Positions 43,170-52,473 of a stretch of 64,000 nt of DNA are shown one piece after another. Below the pieces are notes generated by a model. The model made no database searches. It was not told the origin of the DNA and saw nothing but the letters and a program-made list of their open reading frames with translations. Position 1 is the stretch's first letter. The number at the start of each line of letters is the position of its first letter. Source of the DNA: Palsa-504 sp963739135 (GTDB lineage: Bacteria; Actinomycetota; Actinomycetes; Streptosporangiales; Streptosporangiaceae); NCBI GenBank assembly GCA_963739135.1, contig CAVTZG010000013.1:310001-374000 (forward strand). The letters are read 5' to 3'. The translations under genes and the position numbers were made by a program.

Positions 43170-44780
43170 TCATGGGGTGTGCGTGGTTCCGATGCGCTCG
43201 GCGATGTGATCGCCCACGCGCAACGCGTTCGCGATGATCGTCAAGGTCGGGTTCACCGCACCGACCGACGGCATGAAGCTGCCGTCCACCACGTACAGGT
43301 TGTCCAGGTCGTGGGCCCTGCAGTGCACGTCGAGGACCGAGGCGGCCGGGTCGGTCCCGAAGCGCGCCGTGCCCGCCTGGTGCGCGGTGGCGGCGGCGTC
43401 GAATGCCTTGTGCAGGTAGAGGCTGCGGACGAACATCGTGTCCACCATGCCGAGCTTGCTCAGCATTTCCTGGAAGGTCGTGCGGAGGCGGGTGAGGCCT
43501 TCGGTGTTGTTGCCGGGCTGTAGCGCGAGGCTGATCGCGCCGCCACGCCGGAGCGTGACCCTGCTGTCGGCGAGGGGGAGGTCCTCGCTGGAGAGCCAGA
43601 AGTCGATCGAGTGCTTCGCGACCTCGCCGTACGGGGCCGGCGGAGCCCACCCCAGCCGGCGTGGTGCCGCCCCCTTGATCTGCCAGTCATCGGACTTGCC
43701 TAGCATCTGGATGTGGCCCATCGGGTACTGCCAGTGCTCGCCGGGACCGTAGAAGTCGTTGAGCGCCAGCGTTTTCTGGAACACCGTCGGGTTGAGTTCG
43801 CGCGAGAACGCGATGAGCGCAAGATTGTTGTGTCGCATGTAGTTCCGGCCGACCATATCGGACGAATTCGCCAGGCCTTGTGGATGCTTGTCGGTTGCTG
43901 ACTTCAGCAGCAGGGCGGCCGAAAGGATGGCCCCCGCGGACAGCACGACGATGTTGGCGGTGAACGCGTGCGGGGAGCCGTCCGGGAGCGTGACCGCCAC
44001 GCCACTGACGGAACGGCCGCTGCTGTCCGTCAGCAGGCGCTCGACAGTCGTTCTCGTCATCAAGGCCAGATTGGGATGAGCGGCCAGGGCCGGGCGGACC
44101 ACGGCCCATTCGGCATCGGCCTTGGCGCCGAGCAGGCAGGGGAACCCGTCAACGCGGTCGCACCTTATGCAGCGCGAGTCCGTGGTCGCCCGGCCGTGCA
44201 CGTCCTGGGTGAGCTGCACGCCCAGCGGCAGGTGAAACGGATGCAGGCCCAACTGCTCCAAGCCGTCCGACAGCTCCTGAATACGAGGCTCGTGCCGCAC
44301 GGGCGGGTATTTGTAGTCCTGACTCGAGATGCCGGCGAACGGGTCCTCGCCGTGCTGGCCGTGCACCCAGAACAGGTGCTCGGCTCGGACGTAGTACGGC
44401 TCCAGATCCTGGTAGCTCAGCGGCCAGGCCGGTGCGACACCGTTCGGATGCTGGACCTCGCCGAAGTCCGCGGGCAGCAGCCGGAAAAGCGCCGCGCCGT
44501 ACACCTTCGAGTTGCCGCCCACGTAGTAGTGCAGCTCGGGCCGGAAGGGCCGGCCGTGCAGGTCGTAGAAGGTCTCGTCCGCGGTGTATTTCGCGTCGCC
44601 GAAGACAGCCTGCGAGCTCCAGTTGTCGCGTTCCCGCGGGAGGAAGTCACCGCGTTCGAGCAACAGTACGCGCCTGCCCGTTTCGGCCACGCGGGCCGCG
44701 GTGGTCGCGCCCCCCGGTCCGCTGCCGACGACCAGGACGTCGTAGTGATCGTTCCCCGCCGGGGCGGGCATGGTGGTCAC
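43170..44780 (-). CDS. GMC oxidoreductase
   Basis: 536 residues, FAD-dependent. ADP-binding motif VLVVGSGPGGATTAARVAE at the N-terminus, ELHYYVGGNSKVYGAALF (flavin-loop), SRCIRCDRVDGFPCLLGAKA (a Cys-containing loop), VVLSAGAILSAALLLKSATD and the C-terminal NLYVVDGSFMPSVGAVNPTL which carries the active-site Asn/His neighbourhood. This subgroup includes glucose/fructose/gluconate dehydrogenase-like and 3-keto-sugar-forming enzymes, fitting an operon with a glycoside hydrolase and two SDRs. GTG start at 44780 overlaps the SDR stop (GTGA). Confidence 0.92.
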   Translation of the reverse strand: MTTMPAPAGNDHYDVLVVGSGPGGATTAARVAETGRRVLLLERGDFLPRERDNWSSQAVFGDAKYTADETFYDLHGRPFRPELHYYVGGNSKVYGAALFRLLPADFGEVQHPNGVAPAWPLSYQDLEPYYVRAEHLFWVHGQHGEDPFAGISSQDYKYPPVRHEPRIQELSDGLEQLGLHPFHLPLGVQLTQDVHGRATTDSRCIRCDRVDGFPCLLGAKADAEWAVVRPALAAHPNLALMTRTTVERLLTDSSGRSVSGVAVTLPDGSPHAFTANIVVLSAGAILSAALLLKSATDKHPQGLANSSDMVGRNYMRHNNLALIAFSRELNPTVFQKTLALNDFYGPGEHWQYPMGHIQMLGKSDDWQIKGAAPRRLGWAPPAPYGEVAKHSIDFWLSSEDLPLADSRVTLRRGGAISLALQPGNNTEGLTRLRTTFQEMLSKLGMVDTMFVRSLYLHKAFDAAATAHQAGTARFGTDPAASVLDVHCRAHDLDNLYVVDGSFMPSVGAVNPTLTIIANALRVGDHIAERIGTTHTP

Positions 44781-45544
44781 AGTCCCACGCTCGACTGCGA
44801 TAGGCCGCCGTCGACGGTGATCGTGGTGGCGTTGACGTACCCGGCCCTGTCTGAGGAGAGAAACACCACCACATCGGCGATCTCGGCGGCCTGGGCGATC
44901 CGGCCGAGCGGAATCGCCTCATTCAGCTGCTTGAGCAGTTCCGGGGTCATCTCGGTGACGGCGTTGATCGGGGTGCTCACCGCTCCCGGCGCGATGTTGA
45001 CGAACCGGATCCCAAGCGATCCCAATTCGACGCCCGCCGTGCGGGTGAGCATCTTCGCGCCGCCCTTCGAGACGCAGTAGGCGATGTTGCCGGGCATCGG
45101 CCAGTCCTCGTGGGTGGACGAGATCGTCACGATCAGCCCGCCGCTGGCCTGCGCCATGAACTGCTGCGCCGCGAACTGGGCGCCGAAGAACGCGCTCTTG
45201 AGGTTTACCGCCAGCACCTTGTCGAAGTCGGCTTCGCTGGTTTCGAGCAGCGAGGTGCGGGTTTCGATACCCGCGTTGCTGACTAGGACGTCGAGCCGGC
45301 CGAAGTTCTCCACGGCGGCCTGGATGATCCGGTGCAGGTCTTCGGTGCGCGAGACGTCGGCTTCCACTCCTACCGCGCGGCCGCCAGCCCGTCCGGCGGC
45401 GGCTACGACCTCGGCTGCGTAGTCCGGGTGCATACGGTAGTCGACCACGATGTTCGCGCCTTCGGCGGCGGCGGCGAGGACGATCGCCTTGCCGATGCCG
45501 CTGTTGCCGCCGGTGACGACGATGGACTTGCTTTTGAGCAACAT
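44777..45544 (-). CDS. SDR family oxidoreductase (glucose 1-dehydrogenase-like)
   Basis: 255 residues. Rossmann TGGNSGIGKAIVLAA, SNAG at strand 4, catalytic Ser in VTISSTHEDW, YCVSKGGAK for Tyr/Lys, NIAPGAVSTPIN, and the C-terminal GYVNATTITVDGG. The sugar-dehydrogenase-like sequence style fits its place between another SDR and a GMC oxidoreductase. ATG at 45544; 35 bp after the first SDR and overlapping the GMC gene by 4 bases. Confidence 0.92.
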   Translation of the reverse strand: MLLKSKSIVVTGGNSGIGKAIVLAAAAEGANIVVDYRMHPDYAAEVVAAAGRAGGRAVGVEADVSRTEDLHRIIQAAVENFGRLDVLVSNAGIETRTSLLETSEADFDKVLAVNLKSAFFGAQFAAQQFMAQASGGLIVTISSTHEDWPMPGNIAYCVSKGGAKMLTRTAGVELGSLGIRFVNIAPGAVSTPINAVTEMTPELLKQLNEAIPLGRIAQAAEIADVVVFLSSDRAGYVNATTITVDGGLSQSSVGL

Positions 45545-45579
45545 GCCTATTCCATCCCTATCGGTGTCGGACGGGCCGG

Positions 45580-46341
45580 TCAGACGAATCCGCCGTTGGC
45601 GTAGACCACCTGGCCGTTGACCCATCGCCCGGTCGGCCCGACCAGGAATGACACGACGCCGGCGACGTCGTCGGGAGTGCCGAGACGGCCGAGCGGCGGC
45701 AAGGCGGCCAGCTGTTCCTGCTCGTCGGCCGGGGTGCTGTGCAGGAACGCCTCGGTGGCGGTGGGACCCGGCGCGACCGCGTTGACCGTGATGTCGCGGC
45801 CGCGCAGCTCCTTCGCGAGGATGCGGGTGAGTGCGTCGACGGCGGCTTTGGACGCCGCGTAGGCGCTCAGACCCGGTGGCGCGAACCGCACCATGCTCGA
45901 CGAGATGTTGACGATCGAGCCGCCGTCACGAACCCGCCACGCGGCCTGCTGGTCGACGACGAACGAGCCTCGCACGTTGATCCGGTGGATCGCGTCGAAG
46001 TCAGCCAGGTCAAGGTCGATGAGGGGGACAGGGTGATTGATCCCGGCGGTATGGACGACGACGTCGAGGCGCCCGAAGCGGTCATCGATGGCGTCGAAAA
46101 GAGCAGATACCGCCCCCTCGTCGGCGATGTCCGCCGCGAACGCCGCGCCACTGCGGCCATGCGCCTTGATCTCGCTGACCGTCGCGTCGGCCAGGTCCAT
46201 TTCGCCGACATAAGCCACGGCGACATCAAACCCGTCGGCTGCCAACCTGGCGGCGATAACCCGCCCCATGCCTCCCGTCCCGCCAGTCACCAGGGCGGTC
46301 CGGGTGCGGCCTGCTACGCCATCGCCTGCTGTCATGGCCAT
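45580..46341 (-). CDS. SDR family oxidoreductase, first gene of the operon
   Basis: 253 residues. TGGTGGMGRVIAARLAAD (cofactor loop), HTAG at strand 4, NISSSMVRFAP (Ser), YAASKAAVD (Tyr/Lys), NAVAPGPTATEAF and WVNGQVVYANGG. About one-third identical in pattern to the next gene, so the two are distant paralogues that may act on successive carbons. ATG at 46341 (ATG at 46335 also possible) with AAAGGAA upstream. Its upstream region holds a paired palindrome at 46560-46605 shared with other loci near the MalT-like regulator. Confidence 0.92.
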   Translation of the reverse strand: MAMTAGDGVAGRTRTALVTGGTGGMGRVIAARLAADGFDVAVAYVGEMDLADATVSEIKAHGRSGAAFAADIADEGAVSALFDAIDDRFGRLDVVVHTAGINHPVPLIDLDLADFDAIHRINVRGSFVVDQQAAWRVRDGGSIVNISSSMVRFAPPGLSAYAASKAAVDALTRILAKELRGRDITVNAVAPGPTATEAFLHSTPADEQEQLAALPPLGRLGTPDDVAGVVSFLVGPTGRWVNGQVVYANGGFV

Positions 46342-46559
46342 CTCAGGCGTTCCTTTCCGTTGGTCGCGTGAGCACAGCGTTTCCGTATGGCTTGCGTCCC
46401 ACACCGTCAGGCCACATCATGAGCCTCCCGCTCGCGCATATGGCCCGGCATCCGGGGGTGATCGGCAAACAGGTAAGAGCCGCAGACGTTGAACCCGAGG
46501 CGTCGCGGCCAGCAAGGCTGCTAAATTGATCGAACATCGAAATCACTGTGCGCCTGGGG

Positions 46560-46605
46560 CCGGGTGAGCTGTCTTCGCCCATCCCATCGCTTCACCCCGG
46601 GTGAC
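46560..46605. promoter_or_regulatory. paired CCGGGTGA / TTCACCCCGGGTGAC sites upstream of the SDR operon
   Basis: CCGGGTGA at 46560-46567 and TTCACCCCGGGTGAC at 46591-46605; start-to-start spacing 31 bp. The 15-mer is identical to the one at 54043-54057. It lies about 220-265 bp upstream of the operon's first ATG and just past the end of the MalT-like gene. Confidence 0.6.
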
Positions 46606-46648
46606 GTGCGGCGGCCGCCCTCCGCCTGCGCGACAGGAAGCCGAGATC

Positions 46649-49024
46649 CTAGCGCGTTTGACCGCCTCGCCCGGGCGAGAGAAGGCCCAGATCCCGGCCG
46701 CGTTTGACCGCCTCAGCCCGCTCCGTTACACCAAGTTTGCGGTAAAGGCCACGCTGGTGGGTCTTCACGGTGTTGAGCGAGACGTACAGGCGTGCGCTGA
46801 TCTCACGTCGCGACAGGGGCGTGGGCAGCAGTCGCAGGAGTTCCAGTTCCTTGCTGGTCAGTTGCTCGGGGAGCGCGGGTACTGGCACGTCCGGGCCCGC
46901 GGGCCGGGACCGGCTGCCGGGGGACATGTCCTCCGCCGCGGCTGGCAGCTCACGAGCGAGTCCGGGATCCGGGCAATCCCGCAGCAGGGCGCTGGCCTCG
47001 GCCGCGCTGGATCGGGCCGCCTCCGGCTCGCCCAGGTGCCGCAGGATTTCCGACCGCACCAGCAACGCGTTCGCCACTTCCAGGTTTCCGCCGCCGCGCA
47101 GGGACAAGACCACCGCACGATCCGCCGCATCCGCTGCCTGCGCGGTCGCGCCCCGCCGGTCGAGGACCTTGGCCATGGCCAGCGCAGGCATCATGTCCAC
47201 GAAATGCTCGCCGGCGCTGGCGTCCCGGTCGCCCTCTGCAGCCTGGTGGATCAGCTGGTCGGCCTCGGCAAGCTGGCCTCGTTCGGCTGCGATCAAGGCC
47301 AGATAGCCGAGCGAATACGTTCGGCCGAGGAGGTTGCCCGCAGCATCAGAGAGCTGAACGGCCCGGCTGAACACGGCGCGGGCCTCGCGGGTACGGCCGG
47401 ACCAGTACAGCGCCGCCCCGTAGACGCAGTAGGCGGCGGAACGCCCTAGCTGTACGTCACCAAGATCTGAGCGGGCCGCCTGCTCGGCGACGTCAACCGC
47501 CTGCCCGACATCGCCGGCCTTGAACATCTGAACGGCGCGCAGGACCGTGATCTCAGTCGCAGTCGTGTCGGCCGGGACGATGCCAGATGGCCCGGCCAGG
47601 TCCGCCAGGGCCCCCGCGCGGCCCTGGCGGGTCAGGTGATCAGCTAGCCCGGCTTGGGCGGCCTCGATCCACTGGGCAGCGTCGGGCAGCCGCCTCCTAT
47701 CGAGGGCGATCCAGGCCCGGGCCAGGCAGAGGCGCGGGTTGCTGGCCACAGTCTGCTCCGGCAACAGATCCAGCCAGGCCGAAACGGTGGACAGCCAGCC
47801 CCGGTTGAACTCCGCGCCCCAGCGGTCGGTGATCAGCTCGACGCCGCCCGCTAGGTCGCCGCCACCGATCAGGTGGCGCACCGCTTCGTCGGTGAGACCC
47901 TCAGCCCGGAACCAGGCCGCCGCCCGCTCGTGCAGCCGCCGAATCAGGGCGGGCTCGGCGCGCCGCAGCTCGTTGCGCAGCAGATCACCGAACAGATGGT
48001 GATACCGGTACCAGTGGCGGGACGAATCCAGCGGTATCAGGAACAGGTTGTCGCGCTCGATTTGCTCCAGTATGGCCGCCGAGCCCGAGGTATCCAGGAC
48101 AGCGTCGCACAGCGGCCCGCTCAGCCGCTCCAAGACGGCCGTCCGCAACAAAAAGAGGCGAATCGGCGGTGGCTGGCCATCGAACACCTCGGCACTGAGG
48201 TAGTCCACGATATGCCGGTCGTCGCCCGCGAATGCCCTGATGAACGAGCTGGCGTCGGAACGCCCTTCGAGTGACAGGGCGGCCAGGTAGAGCCCGGCGG
48301 CCCAGCCTTCGGTGTGCTGGCAGAGCAGCTCGATGTCCTCTGCGGCCAGGCCGAGGCCGAGAACGTCGTTGAGCATCCGGCCGGCCTCGCCTTCCGTGAA
48401 GCGCAGATCATCAGCCCGGATCTCCAGAAGATGGCCCCCGACCCGGTACCGCGCCAACGGCAGCGGCGGATCAGACCGGGTAGCGATGACGAGACGGAGA
48501 TTCGCCGGCATCCGCTCAATAAGAAAGGCCATCTCCTCGTGGATCGCCCGGGTCGTTACGACGTGGTAATCGTCGAGTACGAGGACGATTCCCTTATCGA
48601 GGCTGGCCAGGTCGTTGAGCAGGGTGGGCAGCACAACCTGCTGCAGGTCGGCATTCACCCTGATGAGCTCGACGGCGCGCGTGTCCAGCCCTGGGCACGC
48701 CTTCTGCACGGTGGCGACCACATACGTCCAGAACCGGGCGGGGTCATGGTCGGCCAGGTCCAGGGCGAGCCAGGCCACTTCGTTACGTTCCCGCTCCTGC
48801 GCGATCCATTGGGCCAGCAATGTCGTCTTGCCCCAGCCAGCGGGCGCGTCGAGCAGCGTGAGCTTGCGCCCACCGCCCGCGCACAGAACCTGGACCAGCG
48901 CGACCCGAGTGATGAGCTGCGGCCGGAGGGTGGGGGCGGTGAGCTTGGTGGCAAGCAGGACGGCTGGCTCGGGGGCTGTCCCATCGGGGTTTGGTCCTGC
49001 TCCAGCCAGGGGGATCGCCTCCAC
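46649..49024 (-). CDS. MalT-like LuxR-family ATP-dependent regulator (LAL)
   Basis: 791 residues. Walker A is LLDAPAGWGKTTLLAQW (about 57-73), Walker B IVLVLDDYHVV, followed by LRLVIATRSDPPLPLARYR and LRADDLRFTEGEAGRML-like sequence typical of MalT. TPR-like helices cover residues 330-700. The C-terminal HTH reads LTSKELELLRLLPTPLSRRE then ISARLYVSLNTVKTHQRGLY and RKLGVTERAEAVKRG. MalT relatives switch on when they bind a sugar-derived inducer and ATP. Neighbours are a sugar-type oxidoreductase/GH15 operon (downstream) and a small-protein gene (divergent); palindromes near all of them make it their probable activator. Confidence 0.93.
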   Translation of the reverse strand: MEAIPLAGAGPNPDGTAPEPAVLLATKLTAPTLRPQLITRVALVQVLCAGGGRKLTLLDAPAGWGKTTLLAQWIAQERERNEVAWLALDLADHDPARFWTYVVATVQKACPGLDTRAVELIRVNADLQQVVLPTLLNDLASLDKGIVLVLDDYHVVTTRAIHEEMAFLIERMPANLRLVIATRSDPPLPLARYRVGGHLLEIRADDLRFTEGEAGRMLNDVLGLGLAAEDIELLCQHTEGWAAGLYLAALSLEGRSDASSFIRAFAGDDRHIVDYLSAEVFDGQPPPIRLFLLRTAVLERLSGPLCDAVLDTSGSAAILEQIERDNLFLIPLDSSRHWYRYHHLFGDLLRNELRRAEPALIRRLHERAAAWFRAEGLTDEAVRHLIGGGDLAGGVELITDRWGAEFNRGWLSTVSAWLDLLPEQTVASNPRLCLARAWIALDRRRLPDAAQWIEAAQAGLADHLTRQGRAGALADLAGPSGIVPADTTATEITVLRAVQMFKAGDVGQAVDVAEQAARSDLGDVQLGRSAAYCVYGAALYWSGRTREARAVFSRAVQLSDAAGNLLGRTYSLGYLALIAAERGQLAEADQLIHQAAEGDRDASAGEHFVDMMPALAMAKVLDRRGATAQAADAADRAVVLSLRGGGNLEVANALLVRSEILRHLGEPEAARSSAAEASALLRDCPDPGLARELPAAAEDMSPGSRSRPAGPDVPVPALPEQLTSKELELLRLLPTPLSRREISARLYVSLNTVKTHQRGLYRKLGVTERAEAVKRGRDLGLLSPGRGGQTR

Positions 49025-49093
49025 GTCACCCGTCCCCTGAAGTGCTGGGACGCGGCCGGAGGGGCCGCTTTCCGATCATGAGGATACGCGTGA

Positions 49094-49139
49094 TTCGCCC
49101 GGGTGAAAACGGGTGGCGGGCGAAGCCGTTCACCCGGGG
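49094..49139. promoter_or_regulatory. paired palindromic sites between the MalT-like gene and the small gene
   Basis: TTCGCCCGGGTGAA (49094-49107) and TTCACCCGGGG (49129-49139). CCGGGTGA starts at 49099 and TTCACCC at 49129, a 30-bp spacing. CCCGGGTGAA and TTCACCCGGG also form a 10-bp inverted repeat with each other. Shared by divergent genes starting at 49024 and 49177. Confidence 0.65.
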
Positions 49140-49176
49140 CTGGCGGCACAGTGGAACGATCACCGAAGGAGGCCAC

Positions 49177-49416
49177 TTGGAACGGACCAGATACCGGATT
49201 ATGGTCCGGGGACGCCTGACAGAGCGGCTCGGGTCCGCTTTCGAGGGGCTGGACCTGGAGCCCGGCATGGAACAGACCGCTCTCATCGGTGAGATCCGCG
49301 ATCAGTCTCATCTGTATGGCGTGCTCGAGCTGGTGCGCGGGCTGGGACTGGAGCTCATGAGCGTGGAAACGAACTGGGTGACGTCCGAGCCGGGCGATCA
49401 GGAGAGCACGAGATGA
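49177..49416 (+). CDS. small hypothetical protein with a frameshifted paralogue at 54.9 kb
   Basis: 79 residues from a TTG at 49177 with AAGGAGG upstream. ERTRYRIMVRGRLTERLGSA then FEGLDLEPGMEQTALIGEIR and QSHLYGVLELVRGLGLELMS look like a small ferredoxin-like alpha/beta domain with an ACT-like strand-helix-strand repeat; not assigned to a family. It is divergent from the MalT-like regulator and shares the palindromic control region. Its stop overlaps the start of the hydrolase relic (ATGA), so they were once an operon with the hydrolase and perhaps the MFS gene. Confidence 0.7.
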   Translation: MERTRYRIMVRGRLTERLGSAFEGLDLEPGMEQTALIGEIRDQSHLYGVLELVRGLGLELMSVETNWVTSEPGDQESTR

Positions 49417-50112
49417 ACCGGATAGTGCCGGACGGGGACGACAGGGTCACGTGCAGTGACGTGGCCCAGCCGCGAATGTATCTACGAGTTTCCCTGCTGG
49501 AGCACCTCGACCTGCGCGACGCCGTGCTGGCCGGGCATTCCATGGGCACCGGCGAGGTCACCCGCTACCTGGCCAGCTACGGGTCAGGGGGAACATCATG
49601 CTCTCCAGCTCGGACACCACCGGCCGCGGGTAGCCAAGGGGGTGCTGGTCTCCCCGATCCCCCCGTACCTGCTGCAGGCGCCCGACAACCCCGACGGGGT
49701 GCCGCAAAGCCTGTTCGAAGGGTTCGCCGCCGCCGCCCGGGCCGATACCCGGCCTGGATGAAGGGTTCCTGGGCACCTTCTACAACATCGACACCCTGCG
49801 CGGCACCGTGGTCAGCACCAAGCCTGGCAGGCCAGCTGGAACCTGGCCGTCACCGCCTCGGCCACCACCGCGGTCGCCTGCATCGGCACCTGGACCACCG
49901 ACTCCCGCGCCGACCTGCCCAAGATCGACGTGTCCATCCTGGTGCTCCACGGCGACGCGGACCAGGTCCTGCCGCTGGACAAGACCAGCAAGCGGCTGCC
50001 CGGCCTGATTCATGACGTCCAGCTCGTCGTGATCGAGGGCGGCCCGCACGCCGTCCCCTGGACCGACGCTGGCCAGGTCAACACCGCGCTGCTCGACTTC
50101 CTGGGCAGCTGA
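49413..50112 (+). pseudogene. decayed alpha/beta hydrolase, paralogue of the 30.2-kb gene
   Basis: Recognisable pieces in three frames: LDLRDAVLAGHSMGTGEVTR (nucleophile Ser), LVSPIPPYLLQAPDNPDGVP, FNIDT/NIDTLRGTVVST, and finally DVSILVLHGDADQVLPLDKT with EGGPHAVPWTDAGQVNTALL (Asp and His). The N-terminal third (oxyanion loop) is missing, about 38 bp are inserted near 49590-49625, and further frameshifts occur around 49750 and 49825. It cannot yield the full enzyme. Located between the small protein and the MFS transporter. Confidence 0.85.
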
Positions 50113-50159
50113 CAGCCGACAGCACCACCACCCAGACAAGGGCCACCGAAGGAGCCACC

Positions 50160-51608
50160 ATGTCGAACCACTTCAGCGCCGACTACCTCAAGTCCCCCGC
50201 CGAATCGTCACCCTTGCGGGTATCCGCTCGCACGCTGCCGTGGCTGTCGCGTCGCACGGGCTTCTGGGCGATCGCTTTCTCATTCCTGGCCGTTGCGGCG
50301 TTCTCGACCGCCCCAAGCAGCCTTTACGGTCTGTACGAGCAGCAAGAACATCTGTCGTCGCTGACCATCACGATCGTCTACGCCGTCTACGCGCTGGGGA
50401 TCGTGGTGAGCCTCTTGCTCGCCGGGCACGTGTCTGACTGGTATGGCCGGCGTACGGTGCTGCTGCCAGCCCTCGCCGTCGCCGTTGTCGCGGCCGTTAT
50501 CTTCCTGACCTGGAGATCTCTGGCCGGCGTTATTGTCGCGCGTGTGCTCACAGGCCTGGCTCTCGGCGCCGCCGTAGCCACCGCCACCGCCTTCGTCACG
50601 GACCTGGACGCAGGCCCCGGCGGCGTCGCTACGCGCCGGGCCGGGATCGTCGCCACGATCGCGAACATCGGCGGCCTGGCACTGGGGCCGCTCATCGCCG
50701 GACTGCTCGCCCGCTATGCGGGTCACGGCCTCACGCTCCCGTTCATCGTCTTTCTCGCCCTCCTGCTAGCCGCGGTGGGCCTGGTCATCGTGGCCCCGGA
50801 GGGCCACCCGGCCATTGATCCGCGGCCGAAGTACCGCCCGCAGCGGCTCACGGCGCCGGCGAACGGGCGCGGCCAGTTCGCCGCGGCCGCGACCGGGGTG
50901 TGCACGGCATTCGCTGTCGGCGGGCTGTTCGCCGGGCTCGCGGGGACGTTCCTGGCGGGGCCCTTGCACCAGCCTTCTCCCGCGCTGACCGGACTGACGA
51001 TCTTCCTGGCCTTCGGCGCCGGCGTGCTCGTGCAGACCACGACCACGAGCTGGCCGGCCCGCCGCCTGCTGGCCGCCGGGATCGCGCCGATGATCGCCGG
51101 CCTGTGCCTGCTGGTCGTCTCAGCCTGGACATCGCCGCCCAGCCTCGCGTTGTTCCTGGCCGGCGGAATCGTCGCCGGCACCGGTATCGGCGCGATCATC
51201 CGCGGCAGCCTGACCGTGGTGATCTCCACCGCCAGCCCGGACGACCGGGCCGGCGCCCTGGCGACGTTCTTCACCGCCGGGTACGCCGGCGTGTCGGTGC
51301 CCGTCGTCGGGGTCGGGCTCGCACTGCAGCACCTCAGTCCCCGGGTGACGCTGCTGATCTTCGCCGTGGCCGTCGCCCTGGTGATCCTGGCCGCCGCCCC
51401 CGTCCTTATCCGGCCGCAGAAAGCGGCAGCGCCTCGCGCGGCCGGGCGGGACCAACTAGCCGGCACAACGGAAACGACGCTCGCCGACACGGCGCATGCC
51501 ACGTGCATGGACGAGCTGTGCACGGCTCATGGCATGCCGGCATCGACACCGATGAATTGCAGGGTGACCCGGTCCCTTGACCATGCCTCGCCCGGCGAGC
51601 TCCATTGA
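50160..51608 (+). CDS. MFS transporter
   Basis: 482 residues with twelve predicted transmembrane helices. The loop 2-3 signature is GHVSDWYGRRTVLLPALAVA, preceded by SSLYGLYEQQEHLSSLTITI; helix 4-5 region shows RVLTGLALGAAVATATAFVT. This is the drug/metabolite exporter-like superfamily layout; substrate unknown. ATG at 50160 with GAAGGAGCC upstream, 48 bp after the hydrolase relic. The last 50 residues (about from 440) are hydrophilic and Cys-containing, unusual for the family, and may reflect a stop lost into neighbouring sequence. Confidence 0.9.
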   Translation: MSNHFSADYLKSPAESSPLRVSARTLPWLSRRTGFWAIAFSFLAVAAFSTAPSSLYGLYEQQEHLSSLTITIVYAVYALGIVVSLLLAGHVSDWYGRRTVLLPALAVAVVAAVIFLTWRSLAGVIVARVLTGLALGAAVATATAFVTDLDAGPGGVATRRAGIVATIANIGGLALGPLIAGLLARYAGHGLTLPFIVFLALLLAAVGLVIVAPEGHPAIDPRPKYRPQRLTAPANGRGQFAAAATGVCTAFAVGGLFAGLAGTFLAGPLHQPSPALTGLTIFLAFGAGVLVQTTTTSWPARRLLAAGIAPMIAGLCLLVVSAWTSPPSLALFLAGGIVAGTGIGAIIRGSLTVVISTASPDDRAGALATFFTAGYAGVSVPVVGVGLALQHLSPRVTLLIFAVAVALVILAAAPVLIRPQKAAAPRAAGRDQLAGTTETTLADTAHATCMDELCTAHGMPASTPMNCRVTRSLDHASPGELH

Positions 51609-51680
51609 ACCCGGGTCGGGCAGCCTGCCGCAGGGCGGTGGAGCTCGAGGGCTCGGGGGACACCGAGATGGCGGGCGACC

Positions 51681-52235
51681 TTGGGCGCGAACCTGTGCTG
51701 GCAGGGCCGGGACGATGAAGCCATTGCCGTCCTCGACAAGGTAGCGGGAGTCATTGAGCCGCCAATTAATAACCTGGCCAGCGTGTGGGTGATGGGCTGC
51801 CTGGCGATCATCCGTACCCGGGCCGATGATCTCGAAGCCGCCGGACGGTACGCCCGGACGGCCACCGACCTGGCTGCGGAACATGGCCTTGGCGAGTACT
51901 GGATAACCGCCACCGCGGCGATAGCCATGGCGGACGTGCTCGACCGCGGGGCCAGACAGCCGAAGCCGAGGCGGCCGCGCTCAGGGGCCTGGAGCTGGCC
52001 CGGCGGGGCCGGGCGCGACTGGAGACTGCGTGGGCGCTGATCTGCCTGGCCAGGATCAGCTCCCATGGGGACACCCACAATGCTCAGGCGCGGCTGTGCG
52101 CGGCCCAGGAGATCATCGCCGCCTGTGCCGACCCTGGCATCCTCACCGAGCCCATAACCAGGACCGAAACCGTGCTACCCAGCGCATCGGGACCGCCAGC
52201 CCGCCTGACCGCCGGCTCGCCGCGGGCGTTGCGGT
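51681..52235 (+). pseudogene. C-terminal TPR fragment of a LuxR/ATPase regulator
   Basis: GANLCWQGRDDEAIAVLDKV, ASVWVMGCLAIIRTRADDLE and AAGRYARTATDLAAEHGLGE to about 51950, then in another frame EAEAAALRGLELARRGRARL, ETAWALICLARISSHGDTHN and QARLCAAQEIIAACADPGIL to about 52235. This is the superhelical part of a MalT-like regulator; the ATPase and HTH are absent. Confidence 0.7.
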
Positions 52236-52473
52236 AGGGGACACCATGATCCCCGATACGGCAGGACGACGCCGTAGTCGCCGGCCAGCGCGTCGGGAAG
52301 CTGGAGGATGCAGCCGCCGGGCAGTGCGGGGGTCGGCGCCGGGAACTGGTCGCCCGGGCTGAGCAGTGCCCTGAGGTGATCTCGGTGCGGTGTCATGGAT
52401 CGGGGTTGCCGTGGGAGGCGGGTGCCCTGGGCTCCCCGCCTCCCACGCTTTGCGGACGTTCGCGGCCGTTGTC

